This document shows, piece by piece, positions 51,201-60,653 of a stretch of 64,000 bases of DNA. The stretch comes from Anthracocystis setariae (taxonomy: Eukaryota > Basidiomycota > Ustilaginomycetes > Ustilaginales > Ustilaginaceae): NCBI GenBank assembly GCA_928724745.1, contig CAKMXJ010000006.1, forward strand, positions 558,001-622,000, in the 5' to 3' direction. Position 1 is the first letter of the stretch, and the number at the start of each line of letters is the position of its first letter. The notes beneath the pieces were generated by a model that was not told the DNA's origin, did not search any database, and saw nothing but the letters and a program-made list of their open reading frames with translations. Position numbers and translations under genes: made by a program.

Positions 51201-54200
51201 TTGGGCGATCATACCTGACTGCAACGGTGTGCAAGGCAAGATCGACTCGATTGTATCCGTTGCAGAGAGCCTCCAATCAGCTTTCTCAGCTACGATAGTC
51301 GCAGCCCCAACCCAATCTTTCAGAGTAGCCTCGAAGCTGCCTTTTGACACGATCGTCTGCTTCTCCTGGCTAAGTGCTGCCTTCTGCTTCTCGGCAAGCG
51401 CACTGATGTTGGGCGTACTGAGCATGTCGGCTACAGTCAAGGTGAATCCAAGGGAGCGTAGTTGCTTGACCAGACGAATGGCCGAGATGGAGTCGATACC
51501 AAGACGGTGGAAGGATGTGTTCCTTGCAATCTGATCCTCTTGCACATCGCAGAACTTGGCCACGATGCTGCGAAGTTTCAGCTCTGCTTCGGTCCAAGCT
51601 TTGCTCGAGAGAGCGCCTTCCCTCTTGGTGCCCAGAGACCGGAGCAAGGACGCATCCATCTGCTCGTAGAAGGACGCCAATGCCTTGTGATCAGTCTTGT
51701 TGTTGTGCGTCATTGGAAGACCTCGGCTAGTAACGATCCAATGGGTCGGGATCATGTACGCGGCTAAACGCTTCGATGCGGCTTGCTCAAGTTTGAGGCA
51801 AAGTTCGACTGCCTCGTCGTCTTCACGGACACGAAGTTGGCCACTGTTGGATCGAGTACTCGAGGATGCAACGAACGCTACAAGCTGTTTCGAGCCCATC
51901 GAAGGGTGCCTGAGGTACTGTACGTCAGTATCATTGACGCCCGCCTGGGCAGACAATACAGCGGACACTTCATCGAGCTCCATGCGCTGTCCATTGACCT
52001 TGACCTGTCGGTCAGAACCGATTCGACCAAGGCATTCGACACTCTTGTCGTGCAGGAATCGACCGAGATCTCCGGTGCGATAGACTCGGCTGCCGTCCTC
52101 TAGGTGGATGAACTTCTCCTTGGTCAAATCGTCGCGACCGTAGTAGCAGTCAGCCAGCTGTGGACCACCGATGACCAGCTCTCCTACAGCACCCGATGGC
52201 AGAATACGAGTAGAGCCCTCCTCGAGCACGAACATCGACGATGAAGGATAGACTTGACCAATCAGGTTTCGGGTCGCACCCGTCTTGACCTGTCCGAGCG
52301 TGTTTCCGATGGTAGCTTCGGTTGGTCCCCATGCATTGATGAGAAGCCGGCCTGCCTGGTTCCACTCTTCAACGACGCGAGAGTCGATGATGTCACCACC
52401 GCTCATGAGCCATTCGAGCTGAAGGTCATCGGGATGGACAGTACCAGCGAGAGCAGCAGGAAGGTCGGCAATAGTAATGCCGAGGTGTTTGATAGAATGT
52501 GAAAGATCCTCCAACAACTCCTGTTTAGGGGCGGTGCCGACTGAAAAACCTAGCGACAGCGGCATGCACAGCTCGATCAGCGACACATCGAAACCGATGG
52601 ACGCAAGCTGCAGAAATCGAGACTCTGGAGTGAACGGCAGCATTCGCTCCCACGAGTAAAGTGCACCAGCCAATGCCCGCTGGTTGATCTGGACCGCCTT
52701 GGGCTTTCCAGTCGAGCCGGAGGTGAAGAGAAGATAGCATGGGGCGTCCAAGTTCGGCGATGGCAGCGGATAGCCCTGAGCCGTTGGCTTGACAAGCTCA
52801 GAGAGGTCGAGCACCTCGCACCGGAAGCTTGCGAGGCCAGCTCTGGTACTGCTGTTGGCGATCACAGGGCAGTCACCGACAGACTCGATCATATATTGCA
52901 GGCGCTCTGCCGGTAGAGACGGATCCAGAGGCAAGTATGCTTTGCCTGCCTTCCAGATCGCCAGGATGGTAGCATAGAGTTCGGCGCCATCCTTGTTGAG
53001 GTGTACACCGATAAAGCGACCGGGCTTCTCCACCAGATGCCCCGAGATGACTGTGCTCAGCAAATCGAGCTCGGCATACGATGTCACCTTGACCTCCTCT
53101 TGCATCGATGCAGTGAAGGCAATGGCGGGTGCATTTGGGGATTTCTTGACATGCTCTGAAAAGCGGGCAATAAAGGTCTCGTTCGCATCTTTCGGCACGT
53201 AACAGTTCTTGTTGAGTATGGAGAGGTACTCATTTGCTTCAGCTTTGCGGGAGCGAGTGAATTCAGCAAGAATACCATCGTACTGCAACAGCAGCAACCT
53301 TGCCTGCTCCCTCGGCATCAGGCGGGTATCGAAAGCCAAATGAAGGCTCACAACATCCCCTGAGGCACTGACTTCGAGAGCCAAAGGATAGTCGCGCTCC
53401 ATCTGTGTTGATGTTTCCACGAAGAGTGCCTGTTGCGAAGATGCATCAGCCTTGCCGAGATAAGAGAAGAGAGCTTCGAAAGGGGAACCAGGTAGATCGA
53501 GCCAACGCATGAGCTGCGGCAAGGACACATGTTGATGCGGCAGAAGCGCATTGATAGCCCTGTGAGTGCGACGGCAGAAGTCACCCGAAATAGCCGACCT
53601 GGCATCGGCTGTTCGGAGCGGCACCGTTGTAACACAAGGGCCGTGGACCTTCTCGATACCGTCAACCGCAAGGCTCCTACCAGATAAGACCAGACCGAGC
53701 GTCACGTCATCATCTCCAACGTAGAGACCGAGCAGGTGCGCGTATGCAGCGACAAGGATTGATTGCACGGTGACCTGATCAGCACGGGCTGCGCTTTCAA
53801 GAGCAGCAAGAGAAAGAGAAGACGAAACGGTGAGCTCTTCACCCCGGCTGACGTTGCATTCCGGTCGCACACCAGTCAAGTTAGGCACTCGAGTGAGGGA
53901 GAAGCCTGCTAGGGTCTCTGTCCAAAACTCCCGGGCTCCTTGTTCTTCTGCATCGCCAACAATCGCCCGGGTCGCCGCGGCGAATGGAAGGACGTTCGTT
54001 TCTTCTGATTCGCCCTTAAGACAATCTGAAACCCCCTTCAAGAGCATTCGGATCGATTCGCCGTCATAGATCGCGTGCGAGCATGTCAGAGTCAGCACTG
54101 GAGCTGCGTCCTTGCTATTCCATAGCTTGAGACGAAGAGCAGGCTTGCGGTCGATGTTGGTCGCGATTTCCTGAGCAGTGCGAGCGTGATAGCTGAACAG

Positions 54201-57200
54201 CTCTTGTCCAGGAGGAAGCGCTTCGGCAGTTTCAGACCAGCTCGAATCCAGGGCTTCGGCCGTCAGCACCACTTGCACTCTCTCGTGGTCGACCTCAGCA
54301 AAGACAGTACGGTAGATAGGATGGCGAGCGAGGGTTTCTATCCAGGCTATACGGATGTCCCGATTGGTGAATTGGCCCTTTGATACGTCAATGGTGATTG
54401 TCGTGATGTAGCGCGGAGTGTTGTGATCTTCCGAGATCGCTTGCGAGATCAATGCGACCTGCAGCGGGACACATGGCATGACAGATTCGATCTGTACCTG
54501 GGTGTACTGTGGTAGAGTCTTGGTCCTATTTGTCAGGTCAAGAATCCTTTGCTCCCAGGCAGTATCGCTTTCGTGTGGCTGGTTTGCGTCTCCGAAAGTA
54601 CGGTGACGAGCAATCGCTTCGATGGTGGGATCATTCATGATAGAAGCGACCGATGCGCTAAAGCCCTGCTTTCGCAACTTGCTTGCAAGGGTGACAACCG
54701 TCAAGCTGTCGAGCCCTGCCATGATCAGATCAAGACCAGGTGTGAGTTTGACATCCGATGCGAGCCGAATAGAGCTCTGGATGATGTCAGCTACAGCTTG
54801 CTCCGGGCTATCCAGATCTCGAGCAGCTGATTCGTCCGATCCTAAAGCGTTGGCAATGTTGCTAGGATCAATTGAGTGATACAGCTCCTTCAGAAGTCGT
54901 CGATCAGCTTTGCCGGAAAGCGATGAGACGGGAAGGTAGCTTAGCGGTAGGACAAGACTAGGTACCATGTACTGAGGTAGTCTCCTCCGGACGCTCTTTC
55001 GCAGTGTGGACGCTCGTGAAGCAGCATCAGCGCTCTGAGCAAGCAAGTGAGAGGGATTGGCGCTATCATCTGGCTTCGTGCGCGCACCCTCGCGAGCGAA
55101 GAAGGCTACCAGACGTGCAGAGCCTTCGACCTTGGGGTGATCCGCATGGATCGTGACGGCGCTTCCGACCTCGCGCAAGTCTTCTTTCATGCAAGTAGCC
55201 AAAGCGGTATCGACTTCGCCAAGCTCAAGACGCGCGCCTCGAATTTTGACCTGTGAGCCGTCCATGCGGCCAAGGTACTCGACTTCGTCGCTAGGGTACA
55301 ATCGTACCATATCGCCTGTGCGATAGATCCGTCGGCCGTGGTAGTCGATGAAGGACGAAGACTCGGGGCGATTCAGATAGCCTTTGGCAACCTGCTCGCC
55401 TCCGATGCACAACTCGCCCGGCTCTCCTCTCAAGGTCGGAGCGAGATGGCCATCAACTTCCTTCAGAACAAAATACTGAGTTCCGGGGAAAGGTCGACCG
55501 ATGTTGTTGGGTCGAGATCGCTTGCTGACCCGAGCCACCGAGTTGCCGATCGTAGCTTCGCTTGGACCATAACCATTGAGCACGACAGGTCGTTCGTCTC
55601 CCTCGCTGCCCCAGAGTTGGACCAAGTCCTGCGTAAGGGCCTCGCCACCGATGATTAGGACCCGCAAAGAGGGTACTTCATCTGGCTTGATGCGCTCTCC
55701 TCTACTGAAGAAAAGCGAAGGAACGACACAAGCGTGTGTGACTTCGAGCGTAGCCATGGTCCTGGCAATGTCGTCGTGGATCAGGACACGAGGGCCAGTG
55801 ACGATTGTGGCTCCGACCCGCAGCGAGAGGAAGATCTCGAGAAGATGGACATCGAAAGCTTCGGCGGAGCGTGCGAGGAAGCGTGCGGGGTGTGCGAACG
55901 AACCTGGTGCTTCTCGTTCGTAAGATGAATGGAAGCTCTCAATTGCCGCAGCAAGATTGGCTCGAGTCAACAGGCACCCCTTTGGCTTTCCCGTGGAGCC
56001 CGAGGTGTAGATAATGAAAGCTACATCGTCAGGGTGGATCTCGACAGAAAGCGATCTTGCGTCTCCACTGCCCGTAGTTGCTTCAATGAACTTGTCCGAC
56101 TTGATATCGAGCATTTCGACATCTTTGCTTACTTCGACAGCCGTGTCGCTAGAACAGATGAGGACAGCAGCTCCACTATCTCTGAGCAGCTCTTTCTTTC
56201 TCTCGTCCGGTAGCGTCACATCGAGCGGCAAGTAAGCATGGCCAGCCTTGAGGATGGCTAGAGGAGTGATATAGCTTTCGAGACTACGTTTGAGACATAC
56301 GCCGATCACCGAGTTGCGCGGAAGATGTTTGAGCAGACGCGAAACGCCGTCGCTAGCCCGATCCAGCTCTGTATAGGACAAGGAGGCGCTTGATTTTCGA
56401 AGCTGGGAAGAGTCAGCCAGCTCCTCATAGATCTCTACCGCACACCTGTTGTCTGAGATTGCCTTGCTGTCGAGTGCTTTTGCGACGCTTTCGAATCCAT
56501 TCTGCACACCTTGCTTGATCATCTTGGTAACTGAGAAGAGCGACGAGCTAGCATGAGCCGAATCTGAGCATTCACGCAGGAAAGACCCGACAGCGACGTC
56601 GCAAGATGCGCACAGAGCTGCAAGACTGCGATCGAACTGCTCAAGCATAACCTCGCCAAAAGCAGTACTGATCAAGCTCTTCTGCCAGCTGATGCCAAGC
56701 TGAAGCGAACCGTCCGAGCTTGGAAGTACTTCGACACCGAGAACATGCTCTGTAGCCACGCCAAGATCGGCGACCTTCCGCAAGCGGAATCGTTTGGCGT
56801 CAGAAGGCTCTTCCTGGCCGGGCGCAGGCTCGAGGACAAAGACCGAGTGAAAGAGGTGCTCGCCTGGTGCGATCTGAAGCATCCTGCGGACTGCCCCAAG
56901 ATCTGTGTGTTGTGCTTCCATTATCGAGGCATGGAAGGCGTCGACCTGTTTGATGAGATCGCTGAGTTTCTGTGTCGGACTCAAGACGAATGGGACAGGC
57001 ACCGTGGAAAGGACAGGGCCATAGACTTGATCCAGCTCGGCAGATAGCGTTCGACCCGACACGGAATCACCAAGGATGAGATGTTGAGACTCAATGTACG
57101 CTCCCAGCACCATTGCCCAAGCGGTCTGAACCGCGGGTCGAGCAGAAACGCCCAGTTTGCGGCACACTTCCTCGATCTGCGTCCAACGTACAGATGCGCT

Positions 57201-60200
57201 GACGTACTTTGACTGGTGCATGTTCGCACCCTGCCCATCAGATGGCTTCGTCAAGGTCAGCAATGGGAAGACGGCTGATTCACCTCTTGGATACGAGGAC
57301 AGCGCTTTCTTCCAGACTTGAGCTTGTTGGTTGGCTTCATCGCTGTCGATGGGCAAAATATGGGCGAGAGCAGTCGAGAACTGCTGGGTCGGTGGAGGGG
57401 ATCTACCTTCGTACAATGCTTCCACGTAGTCTTCAAAGATGCCGAGCGATCGAGCGTCGTAGGTGCTGTGATGGGCGACCAAGACCAGCGACTTCTCGTC
57501 GCCATGAGTGATGAGCAAGAAGCCAACGGGCGGGGTAGTTCCGAACGGGTCAAGCTCGAGCTGCGATTTGGCCGACGACAGAATGCTTTGTTCCAAATTG
57601 ACGTCTTCCTTGATCTCTAGAGGCTTGATAGCGGGATTGAAAGACTTCCACACGATCTGCAAAAAGTGCGGCTGGATAGGCCACTGGTCTTCTTTGAGAT
57701 CGACATCAAGAGATCCAATGTCGATGAAGGAGGTACGTAGACTGTCGAAGTGCTCGACCGTCTTGATCAGTGCCTTGCGCAAAGACTGCTCATCGCAGTT
57801 CGAAGGAAGTTGATACTGGCGCTGGATGCGGTAGCTTGAGTTGTCTCGCTGCGACTCGGCTAGCATGCCCTCCTGTAGTGGCGTGCAGGGCAGGATGGTC
57901 TGGATGAGTCCGGTGTCGATAGTGGAGCTTTGTTGATGGAGCCAGGACCCGACAGCTGGACGGAAGGTGGCGTCCCATCGGGCTATAAACTCGACAGCCT
58001 TGTTCGACCGCTCTTGATCGCTTGATTGTGAGCCTTGAAGCTTCTCGCCGAGCGATTTGAGTGTCGGAAAGCGTGCGACATCGAGGACCGAGACTGGGTA
58101 GCCTTGTTGCGAAACACGCTGTGAGAAAGTCATGGCGCGAATCGAGTCGAGTCCTACGCTGGTGAATGGCGTCTTGCGGCCGATCTTGTCCGCGTCAACG
58201 TTGCAGAGCTTGGCAAGCCACTTTCGAAGGACAGCCTCGGTATCGGCGGTGGCTTGGTCGATCTGGTCGTCAGGACAGTCGTCAGCAAGCTTGTTCTCCC
58301 AGTCGAGCTGGTCAAAGTTGGCAAGCACGTTCTTGAGAGCGACGCGATCGATCTTGGCGCTTGATGTGCGTGGGAAATGAGAGAGGATGACAAAGAGGTT
58401 CGGGATCATGTAGGAAGGCAAGCTCTGCTTTGCGTTGATCTGAAGCTCTCGCGCAACCGCGATGGCTTCTTGGTCGGTCCTGAGCAACTCTGCAGATTGA
58501 CCACCGGGTAGTACAGAAAAGTTGATGATCTGCTGCTCACTTTCGTTGTCGCGCTTGGGAAAGGCCATAGTCTCGGAATCTTTGATCTTGTCGTGGCTAA
58601 TTTTGATGGCGGCGTTGATTTCGAGCAGCTCGATACGGATGCCGTTGATTTTGACCTGATCATCGATGCGTCCGAGGTACTCGAACTCTTGATTGTCGAG
58701 CTGACGGACGAGGTCACCTGTGCGATAGACCCTTCCGAGTTGGGGATGTGGGAAGAACTTGTCTGCCGTCTTTTCGGGATCTCCAACATAGCCACGCGCA
58801 AGTTGAGGACCGCCGAGCACCAATTCGCCAACAGCCCCCTTGATAACAACGCGGTCGTGCTTGTCGAGAGCATGACATGAGACGGTGTCAAGGGCGACGC
58901 CGATGTTCGGTGCCTTGACGCGGTCGCCGAAAGGTACTCGACGGTTCATTGCGATCAGAGTAGCTTCGGCAGGACCGTAGAGATTGAGAAGGCAGCAATC
59001 TTTGCTCCATTCATCTGCCACGACTTGGCTGAGCTTTTCACCGCCGGAGATGACGACCTGAAGGCTGGGCACGCGATGACGTTCGGTCATGGCCATCACG
59101 GCGGGTGTCAAGAGGGTATGGGTGGGCTTGATACTGTCTCCCACTTTGACGAGGTCTTGGAGCAATACATCCCTGGGACACGAACAGAGGGTACCGCCGA
59201 GACCCCATGTGTAGAAGCAGTCCATGATCGAGAGATCAAAATTGTAAGCGGAATACTGGAGATATCGGATCTGGTCAGTGCCGACCTTGTCCTTGCCATA
59301 CGGGATATAGAGGCGAAGTGCACGCATAGCTTGGATGATGGCAAGATGTTGGATGCCGACACCCTTGGGAAGACCTGTAGTACCGGAAGTCCAGATCATG
59401 TAGGCCAGCTGTTGTATTGATCTGGACCCGGCAGCAGGCGGTAGTTGGTTGGATTTTTGCAGCTCGGCATCGAGTTGATCCAGACGGATGGCCTTGATAC
59501 CGCCGTTTTGCCTGACTAGATCGCTTTGCAGGTCGTACTCGAGTTGTTTGGAAACCTTGTCGTCATGAGTCAAGACAATCTTGGCGTTGGACTTTGCGAG
59601 TAGAGCCTGTCGACGGGAGGCGGGCCAGTCGGTATCGATTGGACACCAGGCGGCGCCGGCCTTGAGAACACCGATGAAGGACAAGTAGGTCTCGGGGCTC
59701 TTTTCCAAGTAGAGTGCTACGATGTGATCCGAGTCTGGACTGGAGCTAGCGGAACCAATCTGGTGACTCCATAGGAGCTGCTTGACCTTTTCAGCTTGGG
59801 TGTTCATGTGGGCGTAGGTCCACTGTGTGACGTTGTGCTCGGTGAGGTCGTAGCGAAAGTCGAGTGCCAGCGCATCTGGCGTGGTGGCGGCAAAGTACTC
59901 GAACTCGGTCTCGAGACGATCTGCATCTCGATCACGAAGATGGCTCGGAGCGGGGAGATGCCTGTAGTTGGGATTGTCCGAAGCTCGAAGATTCCAGTGG
60001 AAACGTTCCACGGAGAGGGCGTGCTGTTCCTGATCGGAGTGATAGGTCGCGAGCAGTGCGGCCACTTGCTTGAGCTGCAAACGAGCGGAACGCTCAGAGT
60101 GAACGGCAGGAGCAGCCTTGATTTCGAGCACAATGCGATGGTCGTGACGGAGGTGATATGAGAGAGCAAGCGAGATTTCGGGTCTTTGATCCATTTGCAG

Positions 60201-60653
60201 CTTTTCAAATTGGATGGAGGGTGCATTGTTTGTGGGAGGTTCATAGAAGGCAGCGTAGCCGTGATCGAGGGTAACCGAGGAGATTCGGGTTTGCTTTTGC
60301 CTAGCTGCACGGACGGTGCTGGCGAGTTGTGTGGGATCAAAGCGAGAGAGCGGGCAGTGTTGATCAAAGTCAAGCTGGATGATGGTTTCATTGTGGTCTT
60401 GAGATGTGTAGAGCACTTGTATGTTGGTAGTTTCGTGTGAGCCATAGTGAAAGAGAACCGCACACCATGCCGACAAGATGGCGAGGTTGAGGTCCTGATT
60501 GGCGAAAGAGGCTGCTTCGTTGCTGTCGAGGGACAGAGCGTGCTGGACTCGCAGTAGCTTTGATTGCGGACCAACGCGAGAGAAATCTGGACCGGAAGTG
60601 CGGAGACCTGTGACGTCTGGGAAAGGAGCGTGTGAGTTGGTGGTGGACATCAT
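48225..60653 (-). CDS. sid2: Ferrichrome-type siderophore nonribosomal peptide synthetase (Sid2-like)
   Basis: One intron-less frame of 4142 residues. Domains by residue: a degenerate half C domain (~30-215); A1 ~230-780 (WTSGTTGLPKG 421, YRTGD 643, Lys767); T1 with Ser837; C1 ~915-1350 (HHSTYDA 1061); A2 ~1400-1930 (YTSGSTGKPKG 1549, Lys1915); T2 with Ser1983; C2 ~2055-2470 (SHAIYDG 2192); A3 ~2490-3000 (FTSGSTGKPKA 2643, Lys2986); T3 with Ser3055; C3 ~3135-3545 (HHALYDG 3268); T4 with Ser3618; C4 ~3695-4142 (HHVLYDA 3827). Three A-T-C modules plus a final T-C, with no thioesterase, is the layout of fungal ferrichrome synthetases. These join three N5-acyl-N5-hydroxyornithines with glycine/serine and release by a terminal C domain. 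The length is near what I recall for Ustilago Sid2 (~3950) and short of ferrichrome A synthetase. Upstream iron-GATA sites support the role. The exact product is inferred. Confidence 0.9.
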   Translation of the reverse strand: MMSTTNSHAPFPDVTGLRTSGPDFSRVGPQSKLLRVQHALSLDSNEAASFANQDLNLAILSAWCAVLFHYGSHETTNIQVLYTSQDHNETIIQLDFDQHCPLSRFDPTQLASTVRAARQKQTRISSVTLDHGYAAFYEPPTNNAPSIQFEKLQMDQRPEISLALSYHLRHDHRIVLEIKAAPAVHSERSARLQLKQVAALLATYHSDQEQHALSVERFHWNLRASDNPNYRHLPAPSHLRDRDADRLETEFEYFAATTPDALALDFRYDLTEHNVTQWTYAHMNTQAEKVKQLLWSHQIGSASSSPDSDHIVALYLEKSPETYLSFIGVLKAGAAWCPIDTDWPASRRQALLAKSNAKIVLTHDDKVSKQLEYDLQSDLVRQNGGIKAIRLDQLDAELQKSNQLPPAAGSRSIQQLAYMIWTSGTTGLPKGVGIQHLAIIQAMRALRLYIPYGKDKVGTDQIRYLQYSAYNFDLSIMDCFYTWGLGGTLCSCPRDVLLQDLVKVGDSIKPTHTLLTPAVMAMTERHRVPSLQVVISGGEKLSQVVADEWSKDCCLLNLYGPAEATLIAMNRRVPFGDRVKAPNIGVALDTVSCHALDKHDRVVIKGAVGELVLGGPQLARGYVGDPEKTADKFFPHPQLGRVYRTGDLVRQLDNQEFEYLGRIDDQVKINGIRIELLEINAAIKISHDKIKDSETMAFPKRDNESEQQIINFSVLPGGQSAELLRTDQEAIAVARELQINAKQSLPSYMIPNLFVILSHFPRTSSAKIDRVALKNVLANFDQLDWENKLADDCPDDQIDQATADTEAVLRKWLAKLCNVDADKIGRKTPFTSVGLDSIRAMTFSQRVSQQGYPVSVLDVARFPTLKSLGEKLQGSQSSDQERSNKAVEFIARWDATFRPAVGSWLHQQSSTIDTGLIQTILPCTPLQEGMLAESQRDNSSYRIQRQYQLPSNCDEQSLRKALIKTVEHFDSLRTSFIDIGSLDVDLKEDQWPIQPHFLQIVWKSFNPAIKPLEIKEDVNLEQSILSSAKSQLELDPFGTTPPVGFLLITHGDEKSLVLVAHHSTYDARSLGIFEDYVEALYEGRSPPPTQQFSTALAHILPIDSDEANQQAQVWKKALSSYPRGESAVFPLLTLTKPSDGQGANMHQSKYVSASVRWTQIEEVCRKLGVSARPAVQTAWAMVLGAYIESQHLILGDSVSGRTLSAELDQVYGPVLSTVPVPFVLSPTQKLSDLIKQVDAFHASIMEAQHTDLGAVRRMLQIAPGEHLFHSVFVLEPAPGQEEPSDAKRFRLRKVADLGVATEHVLGVEVLPSSDGSLQLGISWQKSLISTAFGEVMLEQFDRSLAALCASCDVAVGSFLRECSDSAHASSSLFSVTKMIKQGVQNGFESVAKALDSKAISDNRCAVEIYEELADSSQLRKSSASLSYTELDRASDGVSRLLKHLPRNSVIGVCLKRSLESYITPLAILKAGHAYLPLDVTLPDERKKELLRDSGAAVLICSSDTAVEVSKDVEMLDIKSDKFIEATTGSGDARSLSVEIHPDDVAFIIYTSGSTGKPKGCLLTRANLAAAIESFHSSYEREAPGSFAHPARFLARSAEAFDVHLLEIFLSLRVGATIVTGPRVLIHDDIARTMATLEVTHACVVPSLFFSRGERIKPDEVPSLRVLIIGGEALTQDLVQLWGSEGDERPVVLNGYGPSEATIGNSVARVSKRSRPNNIGRPFPGTQYFVLKEVDGHLAPTLRGEPGELCIGGEQVAKGYLNRPESSSFIDYHGRRIYRTGDMVRLYPSDEVEYLGRMDGSQVKIRGARLELGEVDTALATCMKEDLREVGSAVTIHADHPKVEGSARLVAFFAREGARTKPDDSANPSHLLAQSADAASRASTLRKSVRRRLPQYMVPSLVLPLSYLPVSSLSGKADRRLLKELYHSIDPSNIANALGSDESAARDLDSPEQAVADIIQSSIRLASDVKLTPGLDLIMAGLDSLTVVTLASKLRKQGFSASVASIMNDPTIEAIARHRTFGDANQPHESDTAWEQRILDLTNRTKTLPQYTQVQIESVMPCVPLQVALISQAISEDHNTPRYITTITIDVSKGQFTNRDIRIAWIETLARHPIYRTVFAEVDHERVQVVLTAEALDSSWSETAEALPPGQELFSYHARTAQEIATNIDRKPALRLKLWNSKDAAPVLTLTCSHAIYDGESIRMLLKGVSDCLKGESEETNVLPFAAATRAIVGDAEEQGAREFWTETLAGFSLTRVPNLTGVRPECNVSRGEELTVSSSLSLAALESAARADQVTVQSILVAAYAHLLGLYVGDDDVTLGLVLSGRSLAVDGIEKVHGPCVTTVPLRTADARSAISGDFCRRTHRAINALLPHQHVSLPQLMRWLDLPGSPFEALFSYLGKADASSQQALFVETSTQMERDYPLALEVSASGDVVSLHLAFDTRLMPREQARLLLLQYDGILAEFTRSRKAEANEYLSILNKNCYVPKDANETFIARFSEHVKKSPNAPAIAFTASMQEEVKVTSYAELDLLSTVISGHLVEKPGRFIGVHLNKDGAELYATILAIWKAGKAYLPLDPSLPAERLQYMIESVGDCPVIANSSTRAGLASFRCEVLDLSELVKPTAQGYPLPSPNLDAPCYLLFTSGSTGKPKAVQINQRALAGALYSWERMLPFTPESRFLQLASIGFDVSLIELCMPLSLGFSVGTAPKQELLEDLSHSIKHLGITIADLPAALAGTVHPDDLQLEWLMSGGDIIDSRVVEEWNQAGRLLINAWGPTEATIGNTLGQVKTGATRNLIGQVYPSSSMFVLEEGSTRILPSGAVGELVIGGPQLADCYYGRDDLTKEKFIHLEDGSRVYRTGDLGRFLHDKSVECLGRIGSDRQVKVNGQRMELDEVSAVLSAQAGVNDTDVQYLRHPSMGSKQLVAFVASSSTRSNSGQLRVREDDEAVELCLKLEQAASKRLAAYMIPTHWIVTSRGLPMTHNNKTDHKALASFYEQMDASLLRSLGTKREGALSSKAWTEAELKLRSIVAKFCDVQEDQIARNTSFHRLGIDSISAIRLVKQLRSLGFTLTVADMLSTPNISALAEKQKAALSQEKQTIVSKGSFEATLKDWVGAATIVAEKADWRLSATDTIESILPCTPLQSGMIAQSLASSGKLYFHHHAFQLKEVSAHQAIAAWQKLIQRLDILRTTFHPVEGEHAWAQAVHSSSPARIVRHSGVFQSQEYLAVEGQPCFDDEESFRVPPHVLHLWQGTNDADSLVLLLSIHHALYDGSSLPQLIEDFEALLENDEGRIGARLPFYELVPSLLSRDADVRHWTDALQGFQPSLLSSRSQADTGTAILVEKELALTSQDLESRCRQVGVSPQVLCNLAFGKLLAIESDVRDVCFGQLFGLVDLVPEADTAVGPAFNTVATRMRFADLDEPVRHVASVLQCANDEGRPHRRAALRDVQAQLERGQLFDALFDYQRAYDGSADRKLRTLQLADVGEENSQYTLNVVFVQDPRRMSIVAKADGHRYDRRALTTIVDRLEALLQHMSAAIDEPISALPKSLGEVTFPNRLPESSAPVESLSISSGPGKGAALSEEGRLLASIISKVSGIDVKELHGDTRLAVLGLDSISAIRIASQARKAGIKLRMGEIVAGETINGIFADHSRVNKAGANGHANGNGQAKAAAAVSPDLTRQIAARLGVDADRVESVAPILAGQKLWLATWAKSGAERGGGGFSFAYRLPGASANKVRETWFKLRHMQPILRTAFVLGEDGSAAQVVLKLDRKETHFAEELIRDDDAEGVVKKVVGRRAEVGWPDLTRPPVELTLVGEVVVLSLHHVLYDAFSIEMLVRDFASLYRGGGLVSSSEWVRAVEHIVQEQQECKSEAEQYWSQALKGSSPGVVPSDFNKTGEAFHMQRNAIRVEPAEESKMRKAGVTLPAIVLAAWSVLLSERLNGGSRSGGGDSSPVFGLFQLGRSSNFEGIEKVQGPLLNMLPIRIKGNSMLDKCQAATQDLRLRGRFEQTDLIDVHRWAGLSIDQPSYNTVVNILIDRSSMHATKDDDDDDDETGLEAVDIGNPLDYTTTTSNPIKSQTSAALATYAAILQPDINLDIVVHRTDTTSTTLDMALKSQTALGLRDLVHCLTRIIENILAQI

